DNA from: Stanieria sp964562685
GTDB taxonomy: Bacteria; Cyanobacteriota; Cyanobacteriia; Cyanobacteriales; Xenococcaceae
Direction of reading: 5' to 3'
Length of the DNA: 64,000 nucleotides
Assembly (NCBI GenBank): GCA_964562685.1
Contig: CAZLUP010000001.1
Coordinates: 1-64,000 of the forward strand
Shown: in pieces, positions 33,872 to 42,799 of the stretch
Layout of the letters: every line of letters starts with the position of its first letter
Position numbering within the stretch: position 1 is the stretch's first letter
Notes under the pieces: model-generated
Told to the model about the DNA's origin: nothing
The model's input: the letters and a program-made list of their open reading frames with translations, nothing else
Database searches by the model: none
Program-made: the position numbers and the translations under genes

Positions 33872-34956
33872 TGAGTCAATCTCCCTATACAGCGGTGTTA
33901 ATCGTCCCTACGGGAGTAGGGGCTGCGATTGGAGGTTATGCAGGAGATGCTTTACCTGTAGCGCGAGCAATGGCTCAAGTTTGCGATCGCTTGATTACCC
34001 ATCCCAATGTCCTTAATGGCGCACAATTGTACTGGTCGATGGACAATACCTATTATGTCGAAGGTTATGCCTTGGATCAGTTTGCTGCTTCTTGTTGGGG
34101 ATTGCAACCAGTTCATCAAAATCGTGTAGGATTGTTACTTGATCGAGGTATTGAGCCAGAATTACGCTTGCGTCATCTCCAGGCAGCCGATGCAACTAGA
34201 GCAACTTTAGGACTAAATTTAACTGATTATCTAGTCACTGATGCACCTCTAGAAGTTCAATTACGGACCGCTCCTTCGGGAGCAAGTTGGGGAACGATTG
34301 GCAATGTGGGGAGTTTGTTACGAGGAGCAGAAACCCTAATTTGTCAAACAGGAGCAAATGCGATCGCAATTGTCGCTAGGTTTCCTGACGACCAAGAAAG
34401 TTTGGCTTTAAATAATTATCGTCATGGTGCAGGAGTAGACCCCCTAGCAGGAGCAGAAGCTGTCATTTCTCATTTATTAGTACGTCAGTTTCAAATTCCA
34501 GCAGCCCATGCCCCGGCTTTAAATCCTTTACCTTTAGAACCTAATTTATCTCCTCGTGCAGCAGCCGAAGAATTGGGTTATACTTTTCTGCCTTGTGTTT
34601 TAGTAGGATTAGCTCGCGCACCTCAATTTGTAACTCCAGAAAAATTAACTTCAGCACGAACATCACTAGCCCCAGAAGTTGCTTCAACCATCTGGGCAAA
34701 TCAAGTAGATACGGTGATTGTACCTGCTAGTGCTTGTGGTGGTAGTGCTATACTCAGTTTCAGTGGCACATCAACTCAAATTATTGCCGTAGAAGAAAAT
34801 ACTACTCAAATGCAAGTTCCTCCTGAACCATTGGGAATTAAAGCAATTAGAGTAAACTCTTATTTAGAGGCTTTAGGGATTGTAGTAGCCCATCGTGCTG
34901 GTATTAATGCCGATGCCCTCCGTCCTTCGTTGTCATCTCTTCGTTGTTTAGCTTAA
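33871..34956 (+). CDS. DUF3326 family protein
   Basis: This 361-residue protein matches the cyanobacterial/plant DUF3326 family, of unknown function. Landmarks are VLIVPTGVGAAIGGYAGDAL near the start, RHGAGVDPLAGAEAVISHLL in the middle and IVPASACGGSAILSFSGTS in the C-terminal third. There is no signal or membrane segment. Gly-rich loops suggest binding of a nucleotide or another small ligand, but this is inference. The start is GTG overlapping the upstream 59-aa gene by one base; the CPBP gene begins 5 nt after its stop. Confidence 0.82.
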   Translation: MSQSPYTAVLIVPTGVGAAIGGYAGDALPVARAMAQVCDRLITHPNVLNGAQLYWSMDNTYYVEGYALDQFAASCWGLQPVHQNRVGLLLDRGIEPELRLRHLQAADATRATLGLNLTDYLVTDAPLEVQLRTAPSGASWGTIGNVGSLLRGAETLICQTGANAIAIVARFPDDQESLALNNYRHGAGVDPLAGAEAVISHLLVRQFQIPAAHAPALNPLPLEPNLSPRAAAEELGYTFLPCVLVGLARAPQFVTPEKLTSARTSLAPEVASTIWANQVDTVIVPASACGGSAILSFSGTSTQIIAVEENTTQMQVPPEPLGIKAIRVNSYLEALGIVVAHRAGINADALRPSLSSLRCLA

Positions 34957-34960
34957 ATCA

Positions 34961-35551
34961 GTGGCAAATTATCATAATTCAGAAATCGAACCTCTCAGCC
35001 GTACCCAGATTTTAGTAGTGATGGGTGTTACTGCGGTGATTTTACTAGGTGTAGCTAAAATATGGCAAAGGTTGGGTTCTGTAAAACTTTTACCTGTAAT
35101 CTTCGATCTTAATGCCTTACTCTGGGGTATCGGTATAGCAACGGGTATTACTGTTGCTAGTAGTATGATTTATTGGCTTTGGCCTGCTTATCGTCAAAGT
35201 GCCGATATTTATTTGGAATTAGTCATTAAACCGTTAGTTTTACCCGATTTAATTTGGTTAGGTCTTCTTCCTGGTTTAAGTGAAGAATTATTATTTCGAG
35301 GCGTAATGTTGCCTGCTTTGGGATTAAATTTAACTGCTGTAATTATCTCTAGTTTATTATTTGGAGTTCTTCATCTGAGTGGTGCTGGACAGTGGCCTTA
35401 TGTAGTTTGGGCAACAATAGTAGGTTTTGCTTTAGGTTACAGTGCTTTATTTACAGGTAATTTATTGATCCCAATTATTGCCCATATTACTACTAACTTA
35501 GTTTCTAGTATTCTGTGGAAAGCAACTCATCCTCAAACAAGCCAAGAATAA
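34961..35551 (+). CDS. CPBP family intramembrane metalloprotease
   Basis: This 196-residue membrane protein begins with GTG. It carries the CPBP (Rce1/Abi) motifs in the expected order: Glu108-Glu109-x-x-x-Arg113 in LSEELLFRGV, His138 in LLFGVLHLSG, and His175 with Asn179 in IIAHITTNLV. About six membrane helices are visible. CPBP proteins in bacteria serve in immunity to peptides or in processing of membrane proteins; plant relatives lie in plastids. It probably shares a transcript with DUF3326. Confidence 0.88.
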   Translation: MANYHNSEIEPLSRTQILVVMGVTAVILLGVAKIWQRLGSVKLLPVIFDLNALLWGIGIATGITVASSMIYWLWPAYRQSADIYLELVIKPLVLPDLIWLGLLPGLSEELLFRGVMLPALGLNLTAVIISSLLFGVLHLSGAGQWPYVVWATIVGFALGYSALFTGNLLIPIIAHITTNLVSSILWKATHPQTSQE

Positions 35552-35575
35552 AATAAATTACTTCTTTTACTCTTC

Positions 35576-36931
35576 TTATTTTTGGCAAGATTCTCCTAAC
35601 AGAAGAAAACGGCAGCCAGCAGAAGGTTCATCTCTAATCATATTTTTAATCGAAAAACCTTCGTAGATATCTTCAACTACATCTTGTTTATCATTGAGAT
35701 CGTAGCTGCCAGCTAAATCTTGATTGGGGTCAAAATCTAATGTACCACTAGCATTATTATTCGTTTTGACTGGAGTTAAAGCAGCTTTAATTGTTTGAGA
35801 AGAAGGTGGTTGATAGTTAAAAGGTAATTCTATCTCTAAAGGATTCCATAAAGTTAAAAAGTTATTCAAATTCTGTCCACTACTAAACCTAGTGTGTAAA
35901 GTTGGTGGATCGTATCTAACTGCATCTGAAACTGTTTTCGCTAAGTCTTCTGACTCAAAACTAGCCGATTCAAAATTTGAGATCGAACAGTATTGTTGAA
36001 CTATTTTACCTTTATCTGCTGAACCGCGTCCGTGAACTCCGATGACATAACCATTGCTATCAAACACAGGTCCACCGCTCATGCCAGGACGAGTTTGATC
36101 GAAATAAAAAAGACTGTAACCATTTTCTCCTTGTTGAGGTTGAATTTTTCTCGTAATTGGAGTCCAAGCTAAACGTCTTTGTCGGCGAGCAATTTTTCCT
36201 CGACATTCTCCTGTAGTTGGGTCTTTTTCTTTTTCTGGATCTGGCCAACCAGAAATGTAAATTCGATCTTGTATTTGAACATTATCTACATTACCCAGTG
36301 AGGCAACAGGATAGTTGCGATCGCTATTAAAACTAACTACTGCTAAATCTGGTCCCGCAACTCTAGTGGGAATTGCTAAGGAATAGCAGCCAAAACGTAG
36401 TAACCTACTAACAGGATTGGGTTGCTCGTCAAGAGGACAATCTCTGTGATCGCTAATATTGTCAACCAGATGTACCAATCCATCATTTGTCCGAATGCCA
36501 TAGACATAATTTGCGTCTAAGTCATTTTGTTTAAAGTTATGAGTAACGGTTAGAACGTAATAGGTATTGTTTTGTTTGGCAATAATTACACCAGAACCAG
36601 GATTCCAGACTCCATCAGGATTACTTTCTCTTGCTATAGGATTGTTACGATTAGCTTCTAATTCTTTGACTAATTCGGGAGTTAATCCAGGTGCAATTAA
36701 AACTGTAGTTTGTCTAGCGATCGAGTTGATTTCTTCGAGAGATAATTCGGCTGAGGCAGGATTAACTATTAAACTGTTTAAAAACAGTATGCCTAAAATT
36801 TGATAAATAAGATTAATTTTTTTAAATTTTACTTGAGATAAATTACGGAAACTAAAACTCAAAAAAGTTTTGAATAAATTGTCTTTTACTTGGTTTAGAT
36901 TAGTTGAGCTAGATTTAGAGTTAGAAAACAT
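35576..36931 (-). CDS. Trypsin-like serine protease
   Basis: This 451-residue protein has a long N-terminal region with a hydrophobic segment at 41-61 ending PASAE, a likely signal or anchor. The chymotrypsin-fold domain spans about 65-310. The catalytic triad appears as His131 (LTVTHNF), Asp195 (AGPDLAVVSF) and Ser285 (RPGMSGGPVFD). The C-terminal 140 residues are a Pro/Asn-rich extension with several Cys and no PDZ domain. It is a probable exported protease; its targets are unknown. Confidence 0.85.
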   Translation of the reverse strand: MFSNSKSSSTNLNQVKDNLFKTFLSFSFRNLSQVKFKKINLIYQILGILFLNSLIVNPASAELSLEEINSIARQTTVLIAPGLTPELVKELEANRNNPIARESNPDGVWNPGSGVIIAKQNNTYYVLTVTHNFKQNDLDANYVYGIRTNDGLVHLVDNISDHRDCPLDEQPNPVSRLLRFGCYSLAIPTRVAGPDLAVVSFNSDRNYPVASLGNVDNVQIQDRIYISGWPDPEKEKDPTTGECRGKIARRQRRLAWTPITRKIQPQQGENGYSLFYFDQTRPGMSGGPVFDSNGYVIGVHGRGSADKGKIVQQYCSISNFESASFESEDLAKTVSDAVRYDPPTLHTRFSSGQNLNNFLTLWNPLEIELPFNYQPPSSQTIKAALTPVKTNNNASGTLDFDPNQDLAGSYDLNDKQDVVEDIYEGFSIKNMIRDEPSAGCRFLLLGESCQK

Positions 36932-37114
36932 GGAAAAAAAATTATTTTTTCTATAGTCTTTTTTGATCGATCATAACTTAAACTAGCTTTTGAATTTAAT
37001 ATTTTTTTACAAAAATAGAGGGAAGATTATTTACAAACAAATCTAATTACCCAAAAATATCTAGAGACAAAATAAATTTATTTTTTTTATTTGTGTTAAT
37101 TTTTAAAGATTTTT

Positions 37115-37735
37115 TTACTTTTTAATTTTTAAGTTTTTATTTTTTGCTTCTTCTTTACCCTGCTTCCCGAAGGGCGACGGCACGTCGGATTTCTTACTCA
37201 CAGGCGATGAGTTTTTGATTTTTAATTTTTTCTTTTGACTGTTTTTTACCTGAGAATGAACCCAATCGCTTAAAGAATGGCTCATTGCTCCTAATTCTAA
37301 GCCTATAAAAGCAGCTATTGTTTCTGCCAAATATTTTTGAAAACTTAATTTAAATCCTTGTTGAGCTACTTGCTGCCAATTCCACTCAAAACCCCAAATC
37401 AATTGAAAAATTGCTACTAAAAAAATGACAAGCAATAAACAAAATATTAATAAATAAATTAATCTAATAACTGTACCAATAATCAAACCATGAGAAAAAA
37501 AACTGCGATGACGGAATAAATACCGATAAGGTAACCAAAGCGGGCTTAATAACCCCCAACGTTTAAACTGAATTGAGTGTATATCTAAATCTGGACCAAA
37601 CATCAATCCGCTAAACAGAAATGCTCCAGCAATAATGAGAGTTAATTCACCATTGCGAGTCAAACAAAAAGAAGTACCAGCAAGCCAAGGTAAACTCCAA
37701 AGAGTAATGCGATCATGGGTCTGACCAGAAGGCAT
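37115..37735 (-). CDS. DUF2227 metal-binding membrane protein
   Basis: This 206-residue protein matches DUF2227. It starts MPSGQTHDRITLWSLPW, with His and Asp typical of a metal site, and continues with GLMFGPDLDIHSIQFKRWG and FRHRSFFSHGLIIGTVIR; a further His/Asp pair lies in GAMSHSLSDWVHS. The His/Asp pattern resembles YdjM-like phospholipase C-type zinc sites. Several membrane helices are present. The last 30 residues (KNSSPVSKKSDVPSPFGKQG and onward) are repetitive and come from an inserted repeat DNA, so the original C terminus was probably shorter. Confidence 0.8.
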   Translation of the reverse strand: MPSGQTHDRITLWSLPWLAGTSFCLTRNGELTLIIAGAFLFSGLMFGPDLDIHSIQFKRWGLLSPLWLPYRYLFRHRSFFSHGLIIGTVIRLIYLLIFCLLLVIFLVAIFQLIWGFEWNWQQVAQQGFKLSFQKYLAETIAAFIGLELGAMSHSLSDWVHSQVKNSQKKKLKIKNSSPVSKKSDVPSPFGKQGKEEAKNKNLKIKK

Positions 37736-38187
37736 AGTAAGATTAAATTCATTCCTTAATGTAGCAACCCATCATACTAAATTTTGTTAAAATACACCAT
37801 TTATAGGAGTTCTTATGAAATCACTCGTTCGATACTGGTTAAGCGTTGGTTGCCCAGCGCGCCTTTGGCGGGGTTGATGGTTTTTAGTAAAGTAATAAGC
37901 GATATATCGCGTCTGTACGGAGTAATAAGTAATAGACTTGTTGCGAATTAAGCTAAAAAAGTGGCTAAAACCTTTGTCAATCAAGCTATTCAGCGATTTC
38001 CAAACGCAAATATCCGTAAGCCATATCTGGTAAGTTTTTCAGCCGTTTCAAATTTTATTACGCAACAAGTCTAATAAGTAAAAAACTGGTAACTGAAAAA
38101 ATTGTTTTAGTTGCCTCAAAACACTAAATGCCCTCTTGACAGGGCAAAATCTAGTTATGGGGATTTTGGGTTTGCGTATCAAAATAA
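37736..38187. other. 452-nt intergenic region with repeats
   Basis: The region holds a GC-rich block at about 37840-37880 (TTGCCCAGCGCGCCTTTGGC), which looks like a dispersed repeat and encodes only a 20-codon frame, and the MITE-like element at 37933-38073. No gene was recognised in it. Confidence 0.55.
37933..38073. mobile_element. 141-bp MITE-like element with 13-bp terminal inverted repeats
   Basis: TAGACTTGTTGCG at 37933-37945 is repeated exactly in inverse orientation as CGCAACAAGTCTA at 38061-38073. The terminal TA on each side could be a TA target duplication, leaving 11-bp inverted ends. No transposase is inside, so the element would be non-autonomous, or a deletion derivative of a full insertion sequence. 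Confidence 0.6.
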
Positions 38188-38382
38188 CTAATAAGCTAAG
38201 GTAGCTAAAGTTTCTTTCAAATAACGACGTACTTGTAAATCTAAACTTTCTTGAGTTTCTAATGATTGTTCTGTCAACCAACGTTGGAAACCAGAACTTC
38301 TGGCGATCGCTTGTTTTAAACTCAACCAAATTTCTTGGTCTTGCTCAAATTGGTTTGGCGAGGCAATTGTTGAGTTTCCCAT
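38188..38382 (-). CDS. Small conserved cyanobacterial protein
   Basis: This 64-residue soluble protein begins MGNSTIASPNQFEQDQEIWL and ends RRYLKETLATLAY. It is helical and rich in Gln, Glu and Leu, with no signal or membrane segment. The family looks familiar among cyanobacteria but I cannot name it. Another frame over the same DNA is less plausible. Confidence 0.6.
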   Translation of the reverse strand: MGNSTIASPNQFEQDQEIWLSLKQAIARSSGFQRWLTEQSLETQESLDLQVRRYLKETLATLAY

Positions 38383-38482
38383 TGATACCTTCTGTACTTA
38401 ATTGATCTTTCTATCTTTAAGATAGCTCAACTATCCAAGTCATGAATGATACCTACTACACCAATTGAGATTTTTTTTCTCC

Positions 38483-39079
38483 TTATCCTGATTGTTTTTT
38501 TGATAGAATTTGATCGCTCCAAAACCCAGGAACAATAAATTCTCTAGCAATTTGTTCGGAGGGGAATGGCTCTGTAGTAGCTAAAAAAGCCTGATTAATC
38601 AACAAGATTCTTAAAACAGTAACTGGTATTTGTAAAAATAAATTACTAGCCAGTAAACTAACTCCAGCAATGATTAATCCGATTAAATGCCATCCTTGAA
38701 ACCAGGGATTAATGGGTACAACTAAAGGAGCAAAACGGTATAAGAACCATAAAATTAACATCATCACAATGGCAGTAATTATACTTAAAATGCGATGTGG
38801 TTGAGTTTTAAATTGAGCTAAAATTTGTCTTTGTTCTGGGCTTAATTGCTCTGGTTTGACAGAAAACAATAAAATACTAAAAATATCAAAGGGACGAACT
38901 AACTGCATCCATAGTATAGGTAAAATTCCTACTGTTGCTAGCAAAAGTAATTCTAACCAAGACCAAAATAAAGGAGTGCCAATTGATAAGCCTAGCCAAA
39001 CTACCTCAAGAAATAATGGCACAAGAACAATACCGGTGAGATGAATCCACAAAAAAGGTTCGGAACGAAAAGAAGACAT
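38483..39079 (-). CDS. Low-complexity-tail-type membrane protein downstream of infB
   Basis: This 198-residue protein has about four membrane helices (SEPFLWIHLTGIVLVPLFLE, LLLLATVGILPILWMQLV and others) and a cytoplasmic loop (FSVKPEQLSPEQRQILAQFK). It resembles the cyanobacterial membrane protein family often annotated as low-complexity tail membrane protein. Its C-terminal tail is short here. It follows infB by 68 nt on the same strand and may be the last gene of the rimP operon. Function unknown. Confidence 0.7.
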   Translation of the reverse strand: MSSFRSEPFLWIHLTGIVLVPLFLEVVWLGLSIGTPLFWSWLELLLLATVGILPILWMQLVRPFDIFSILLFSVKPEQLSPEQRQILAQFKTQPHRILSIITAIVMMLILWFLYRFAPLVVPINPWFQGWHLIGLIIAGVSLLASNLFLQIPVTVLRILLINQAFLATTEPFPSEQIAREFIVPGFWSDQILSKKQSG

Positions 39080-39147
39080 CTGATTTGCAATTGATCAAAA
39101 AATAGAGGGCGAAACCCAGTCCGCCCCAAAACTATTCTAAATGTCGA

Positions 39148-42105
39148 TTAATGAGCCGAAAGAGTACGACGCTTAAAGACCATTTCGTAAGCTTCGATAA
39201 GATCTCCTTCTTGCCAATCATTAAACTTAGATGAGCCAATACCACATTCATAACCAGCATTGACTTCTTTAGCATCCTCTTTAACTCGTTTGAGAGAGTC
39301 CATGACACCTGTATAAATTACTGCATTGCCACGTCTTACTCTCATTTGAGCATTACGAACCATCTTCCCAGATTGAACATAACAACCTGCAACTGTTCCG
39401 CGACCGACAGGGAAAACGGCTCTAACTTGTGCCTGACCGAGAGGTTCTTCGACTTCTTCAGGATCAAGCAAACCTTCCATTGCACCCTGAATATCATCTA
39501 GTAGTTTGTAAATGATATTGTACTGACGAATATCTACTCCTTCACGATCAGCAGCTTGGCGCGAACCACTGGCTAAAGTAGTGTTAAAACCAATAATTAC
39601 TGCACCACTAGCAGCAGCTAAGTCAACATCTGTTTCGGTTACTTCTCCTGGCGCAGCCAACAAGATCCGAAGTTGTACTTCATTTTGAGGCAACTGTTGA
39701 AGAGAACCAATTATTGCTTCAACAGAACCATGAACGTCTGCTTTCAAAATTAGATTTAGCTCTTTGAGTTCTCCTTCTTGGGCTTGAGCCGATAAACTAC
39801 TAAGAGTAATTCTTCGAGAAGACATAGCTTGCTGAAGACGAGAATCTCTTTGTTGTTCTGCCCTTGCTTCTGCTACTACTCGAGCTTCTTTTTCAGTAGG
39901 ATAGACTTCAAATTCGTCTCCTGCTTCAGGAACATCGTTTAGTCCTAAAACTTCCACCGCAAAAGAAGGAGTAGCTGCTTCAACCTTATTACCGCGATCG
40001 CCAATCATTGCCCGAATTTTGCCAAAGACAAAGCCAGCGACGATATTATCTCCTACTCGGAGAGTTCCGTTTTGAACTAATAAAGTAGCTACAGGACCTC
40101 TAGCACGATCAAGATTAGATTCAATCACCGTTCCTCTGGCAAGACGGTCAGGATTAGCAGATAATTCTTCTATTTCTGCAACTAACAGAATCATTTCCAA
40201 AAGATTATCCAGATTTTCTCCTTTTAGCGCACTAACTGGCACCATAATCGTGTCGCCACCCCAATCTTCTGCAACTAATCCTAGTTCGGTTAACTCTTGT
40301 TTAATTCGCTCAGGATTAGATTCTGGTTTATCAATTTTGTTGATTGCGACAATAATTGGTACTTCTGCTGCTTTAGCGTGACTAATTGCTTCTCTAGTTT
40401 GAGGCTGTACCCCATCATCGGCTGCCACAACTAAAATAGCAATGTCCGTTACTCTTGTACCTCTTGCTCTCATCGCAGTGAAAGCTTCGTGTCCTGGAGT
40501 ATCAAGGAAAACAATTTGCTGTTGGTTACCGTTTTGTTCGATATCAACGTGATAAGCACCGATATGTTGGGTAATACCACCAGCTTCTCCTTGAGCAACT
40601 TTACTTTGTCTAATCGAATCAAGTAAAGTCGTTTTACCGTGGTCAACGTGTCCCATGATGGTCACTACAGGAGGACGAGGTTGAAGATTATCGAGGTCAG
40701 CAGCGTCTAACATTTCAGTTTCCTTGGCTGCTGCTGATTTAACTTCTGGAGTTTCTACTTTGACTCCTAATTCTTCAGCAACGGCACGAGCAGTTTCTAG
40801 CTCTAGCGATTGGGTAATATTAACTGCAATTCCCTTAAAGAAAAGACTTTTAATAATATCCGTTTCTGGGGTATTGAGTAGGTCAGCTAATTCACGAACA
40901 GTAAGGTTGTGAGAAAGTACGACAGATTCTGGTGGTCCTGTCACAACAGCGCGATCGCGTTTGTCTACTTTAGCAGCTTTTTCAGTTTTTTGGGTTGGTT
41001 TTTTAACTTTATTAGCTGTAGCAGCAACTGGCTGTTTTTCTAATGATTTGGGTCTAGCAGGACGAGCCGTAGCTAAACTTACAGCTGTCGATATCATTGA
41101 GCTATCTAATTCTGTATCAAAATCATCATCATCATCATCAATTAAAGGCTTAGGACGACGCTTCGCTTTATTGCCTGCTTTGACTTTGCCAGCTTTGGCA
41201 GAATCGAGACTTTCTTCTTCTTCTTCTTCTTCCCAATCGGCTGTTTTTCCTTTGCGAGGTAAATCTGGTCGTTTGAGTTTGAGTTTTTTCTCTTTCTTAA
41301 GACCTGAATCTAAATCAAATTCTTCGGTTTCTTCAGCTACTTCTTCATCAATTGCTGTTACCGCAACTTCTTCTTTGATCTCATCAACTGGTTTAGGCGG
41401 TTGAGGTCGCTGTAATTTAGGTAGTGAAGGTTGCGATTTGATTTTTGCTTTAGCTTTGTTAACACTTTTTTCTGGCGTAGCTACTTTCAACTCTGGCGAA
41501 GCTATCTCTTCTTCTGGAGCAACAGGTTTGCTAGGAGTTTGTTTTTGAGCATCTCTAGCTGGAGCTTTAACTAACTGAGGTCTTGATGGAGGACTAATTA
41601 GTTTGGGTTTAGCTGCTGTTGGTCTTTCTACCACGGTCTTTTCTACGGATTCTTCTGGAGAGTTTGTTTCTAAAGTTGGTTTAGAAGGTTGTTTCAGTTG
41701 AGATTGAGTAGGATTAGATGGTGATAAAGATGTTGGTGTATTGGGAGATTTAGCTTGTGGTTTAGCTAGTAATTTTGGTGGCTCTGCTAAAACAGAATTA
41801 GATTCTTTTCTAGAGGTTTGAGAGGCAGAATAAGGCTGATTTTGCTTGTGATGAATTGCCAGAATTTGTTGTTTTAGTTTATCTTTGGCTCGTTCGTCTC
41901 CTTCATGAGCGACAGACTCATTGACTGTCTTCTCGGGAACATATTTTGTTGCAGCAGTCCTGACTCGTTCAGCTTGAGATTCCGTAATTGTACTACTATG
42001 ACTCTTAACGGCTATATTTAGTTTTTCGCAGAGGTCTTTGATATCTTTATTCTCCAAATTCAATTCTTTTGATAGTTCGTATATTCTGACTTTTCCGTTG
42101 TTCAT
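39148..42105 (-). CDS. infB: Translation initiation factor IF-2
   Basis: This 985-residue GTPase places initiator fMet-tRNA on the 30S subunit. The N-terminal IF2N subdomain (1-50, VRIYELSKELNLENKDIKDL) is followed by a long Pro/Lys/Ala-rich linker with acidic runs (about 60-390), which is typical of cyanobacteria. A second IF2N region leads to the G domain near 485-650, with GHVDHGKTTLLD (G1), DTPGHEAFTAM (G3) and NKIDKPE (G4). Domains II to IV complete the protein. It is the main gene of the rimP-nusA-ylxR-infB cluster. Confidence 0.98.
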   Translation of the reverse strand: MNNGKVRIYELSKELNLENKDIKDLCEKLNIAVKSHSSTITESQAERVRTAATKYVPEKTVNESVAHEGDERAKDKLKQQILAIHHKQNQPYSASQTSRKESNSVLAEPPKLLAKPQAKSPNTPTSLSPSNPTQSQLKQPSKPTLETNSPEESVEKTVVERPTAAKPKLISPPSRPQLVKAPARDAQKQTPSKPVAPEEEIASPELKVATPEKSVNKAKAKIKSQPSLPKLQRPQPPKPVDEIKEEVAVTAIDEEVAEETEEFDLDSGLKKEKKLKLKRPDLPRKGKTADWEEEEEEESLDSAKAGKVKAGNKAKRRPKPLIDDDDDDFDTELDSSMISTAVSLATARPARPKSLEKQPVAATANKVKKPTQKTEKAAKVDKRDRAVVTGPPESVVLSHNLTVRELADLLNTPETDIIKSLFFKGIAVNITQSLELETARAVAEELGVKVETPEVKSAAAKETEMLDAADLDNLQPRPPVVTIMGHVDHGKTTLLDSIRQSKVAQGEAGGITQHIGAYHVDIEQNGNQQQIVFLDTPGHEAFTAMRARGTRVTDIAILVVAADDGVQPQTREAISHAKAAEVPIIVAINKIDKPESNPERIKQELTELGLVAEDWGGDTIMVPVSALKGENLDNLLEMILLVAEIEELSANPDRLARGTVIESNLDRARGPVATLLVQNGTLRVGDNIVAGFVFGKIRAMIGDRGNKVEAATPSFAVEVLGLNDVPEAGDEFEVYPTEKEARVVAEARAEQQRDSRLQQAMSSRRITLSSLSAQAQEGELKELNLILKADVHGSVEAIIGSLQQLPQNEVQLRILLAAPGEVTETDVDLAAASGAVIIGFNTTLASGSRQAADREGVDIRQYNIIYKLLDDIQGAMEGLLDPEEVEEPLGQAQVRAVFPVGRGTVAGCYVQSGKMVRNAQMRVRRGNAVIYTGVMDSLKRVKEDAKEVNAGYECGIGSSKFNDWQEGDLIEAYEMVFKRRTLSAH

Positions 42106-42459
42106 CCACTACGCCCCTTAATATCGATTAACTGGGTTATTACCTAATAATTTGTATGTACTCTTTCATGTTGCCGTTTGGTTATTGATAAATTTTTTAT
42201 AACTGACGACTGTTGGTGAGGTATTGACCTCGCCAGAAACTGATTAAGCTTCCAAGTCTACTCTTCAATTCCTTTGTTGTACTCAGGACTCTAGATTTCG
42301 GCTTGTCTGTCTTGTTTAATGTTATGTTGTAATCTAGTTGAAGGCTAACAATACCCCCTATCGATCTATTTTAAGGAAAAATACAGAAGTGTTTTTTAGC
42401 TTTTTAGTTTAAGTTAGAAAAATTAGTTGTCAAGATTGCCGAGAGAGCAGCTCACTCAC
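42106..42459. other. 354-nt gap between ylxR and infB
   Basis: This AT-rich region contains a hairpin at 42215-42234 (described separately). It is long for an intra-operon gap, so infB probably has its own promoter or a regulated leader here. No gene was seen. Confidence 0.5.
42215..42234. other. Stem-loop in the infB leader region
   Basis: GGTGAGGT (42215-42222), loop ATTG, ACCTCGCC (42227-42234) pairs over 8 bp including one G-T pair. It lies about 110 nt upstream of infB. No U-run follows on the infB strand, so a simple terminator is unlikely. Confidence 0.45.
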
Positions 42460-42720
42460 TTAATTTTGACATTTTGTTTTCAACCGTTGAGCTAAACTGC
42501 AATAGATTTCTTCTGGAATATTAGCTCGTAAAGAACGCCCTAAACGATTTTTGTGACGAGCTTTTAATAAACAATCCTCCTCAGGACACAAATAAGCTGA
42601 GCGTCCCATTCCTTCTTCTAGTTTAATTTGGTGAGAGGGATATATTCTAACAATCCTCAAAAATGAATTTTTTGGAGCTATTTTTCGACAACTGAGACAA
42701 CGTCGATAGTTTGGTTGCAT
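42460..42720 (-). CDS. ylxR: YlxR family RNA-binding protein
   Basis: This 86-residue basic protein belongs to YlxR (DUF448). The conserved C-x-x-C block RRCLSCRKIAPKNSFLRIVR is at 5-24, followed by GRSAYLCPEEDCLLKARHKN and GRSLRANIPEE. It lies between nusA and infB, its normal place in bacteria. It probably binds RNA or regulates transcription, as reported for YlxR elsewhere. Confidence 0.92.
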   Translation of the reverse strand: MQPNYRRCLSCRKIAPKNSFLRIVRIYPSHQIKLEEGMGRSAYLCPEEDCLLKARHKNRLGRSLRANIPEEIYCSLAQRLKTKCQN

Positions 42721-42799
42721 GAAAATGAACTAATTGATGGAGATGAAAATGAAATTAGAGCCAATTAGCAGGCAATTGATAGAGTTGCCCGCCTACAAA

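Noticed and set aside
37814..37876. 20-codon plus-strand ORF behind AGGAG
   Set aside because: It reads through a GC-rich dispersed-type repeat (GCCCAGCGCGCCTTTGGCGG) and stops there; it looks like a relic, not a gene.
38048..38329. Minus-strand frame of 93 codons overlapping the 64-aa gene
   Set aside because: It runs into the MITE-like element and out of frame through a more plausible small gene.
40961..41404. Plus-strand frame of 147 codons over infB
   Set aside because: It is the complement of the low-complexity linker of IF-2; the Ser-rich composition comes from acidic codons read backwards.
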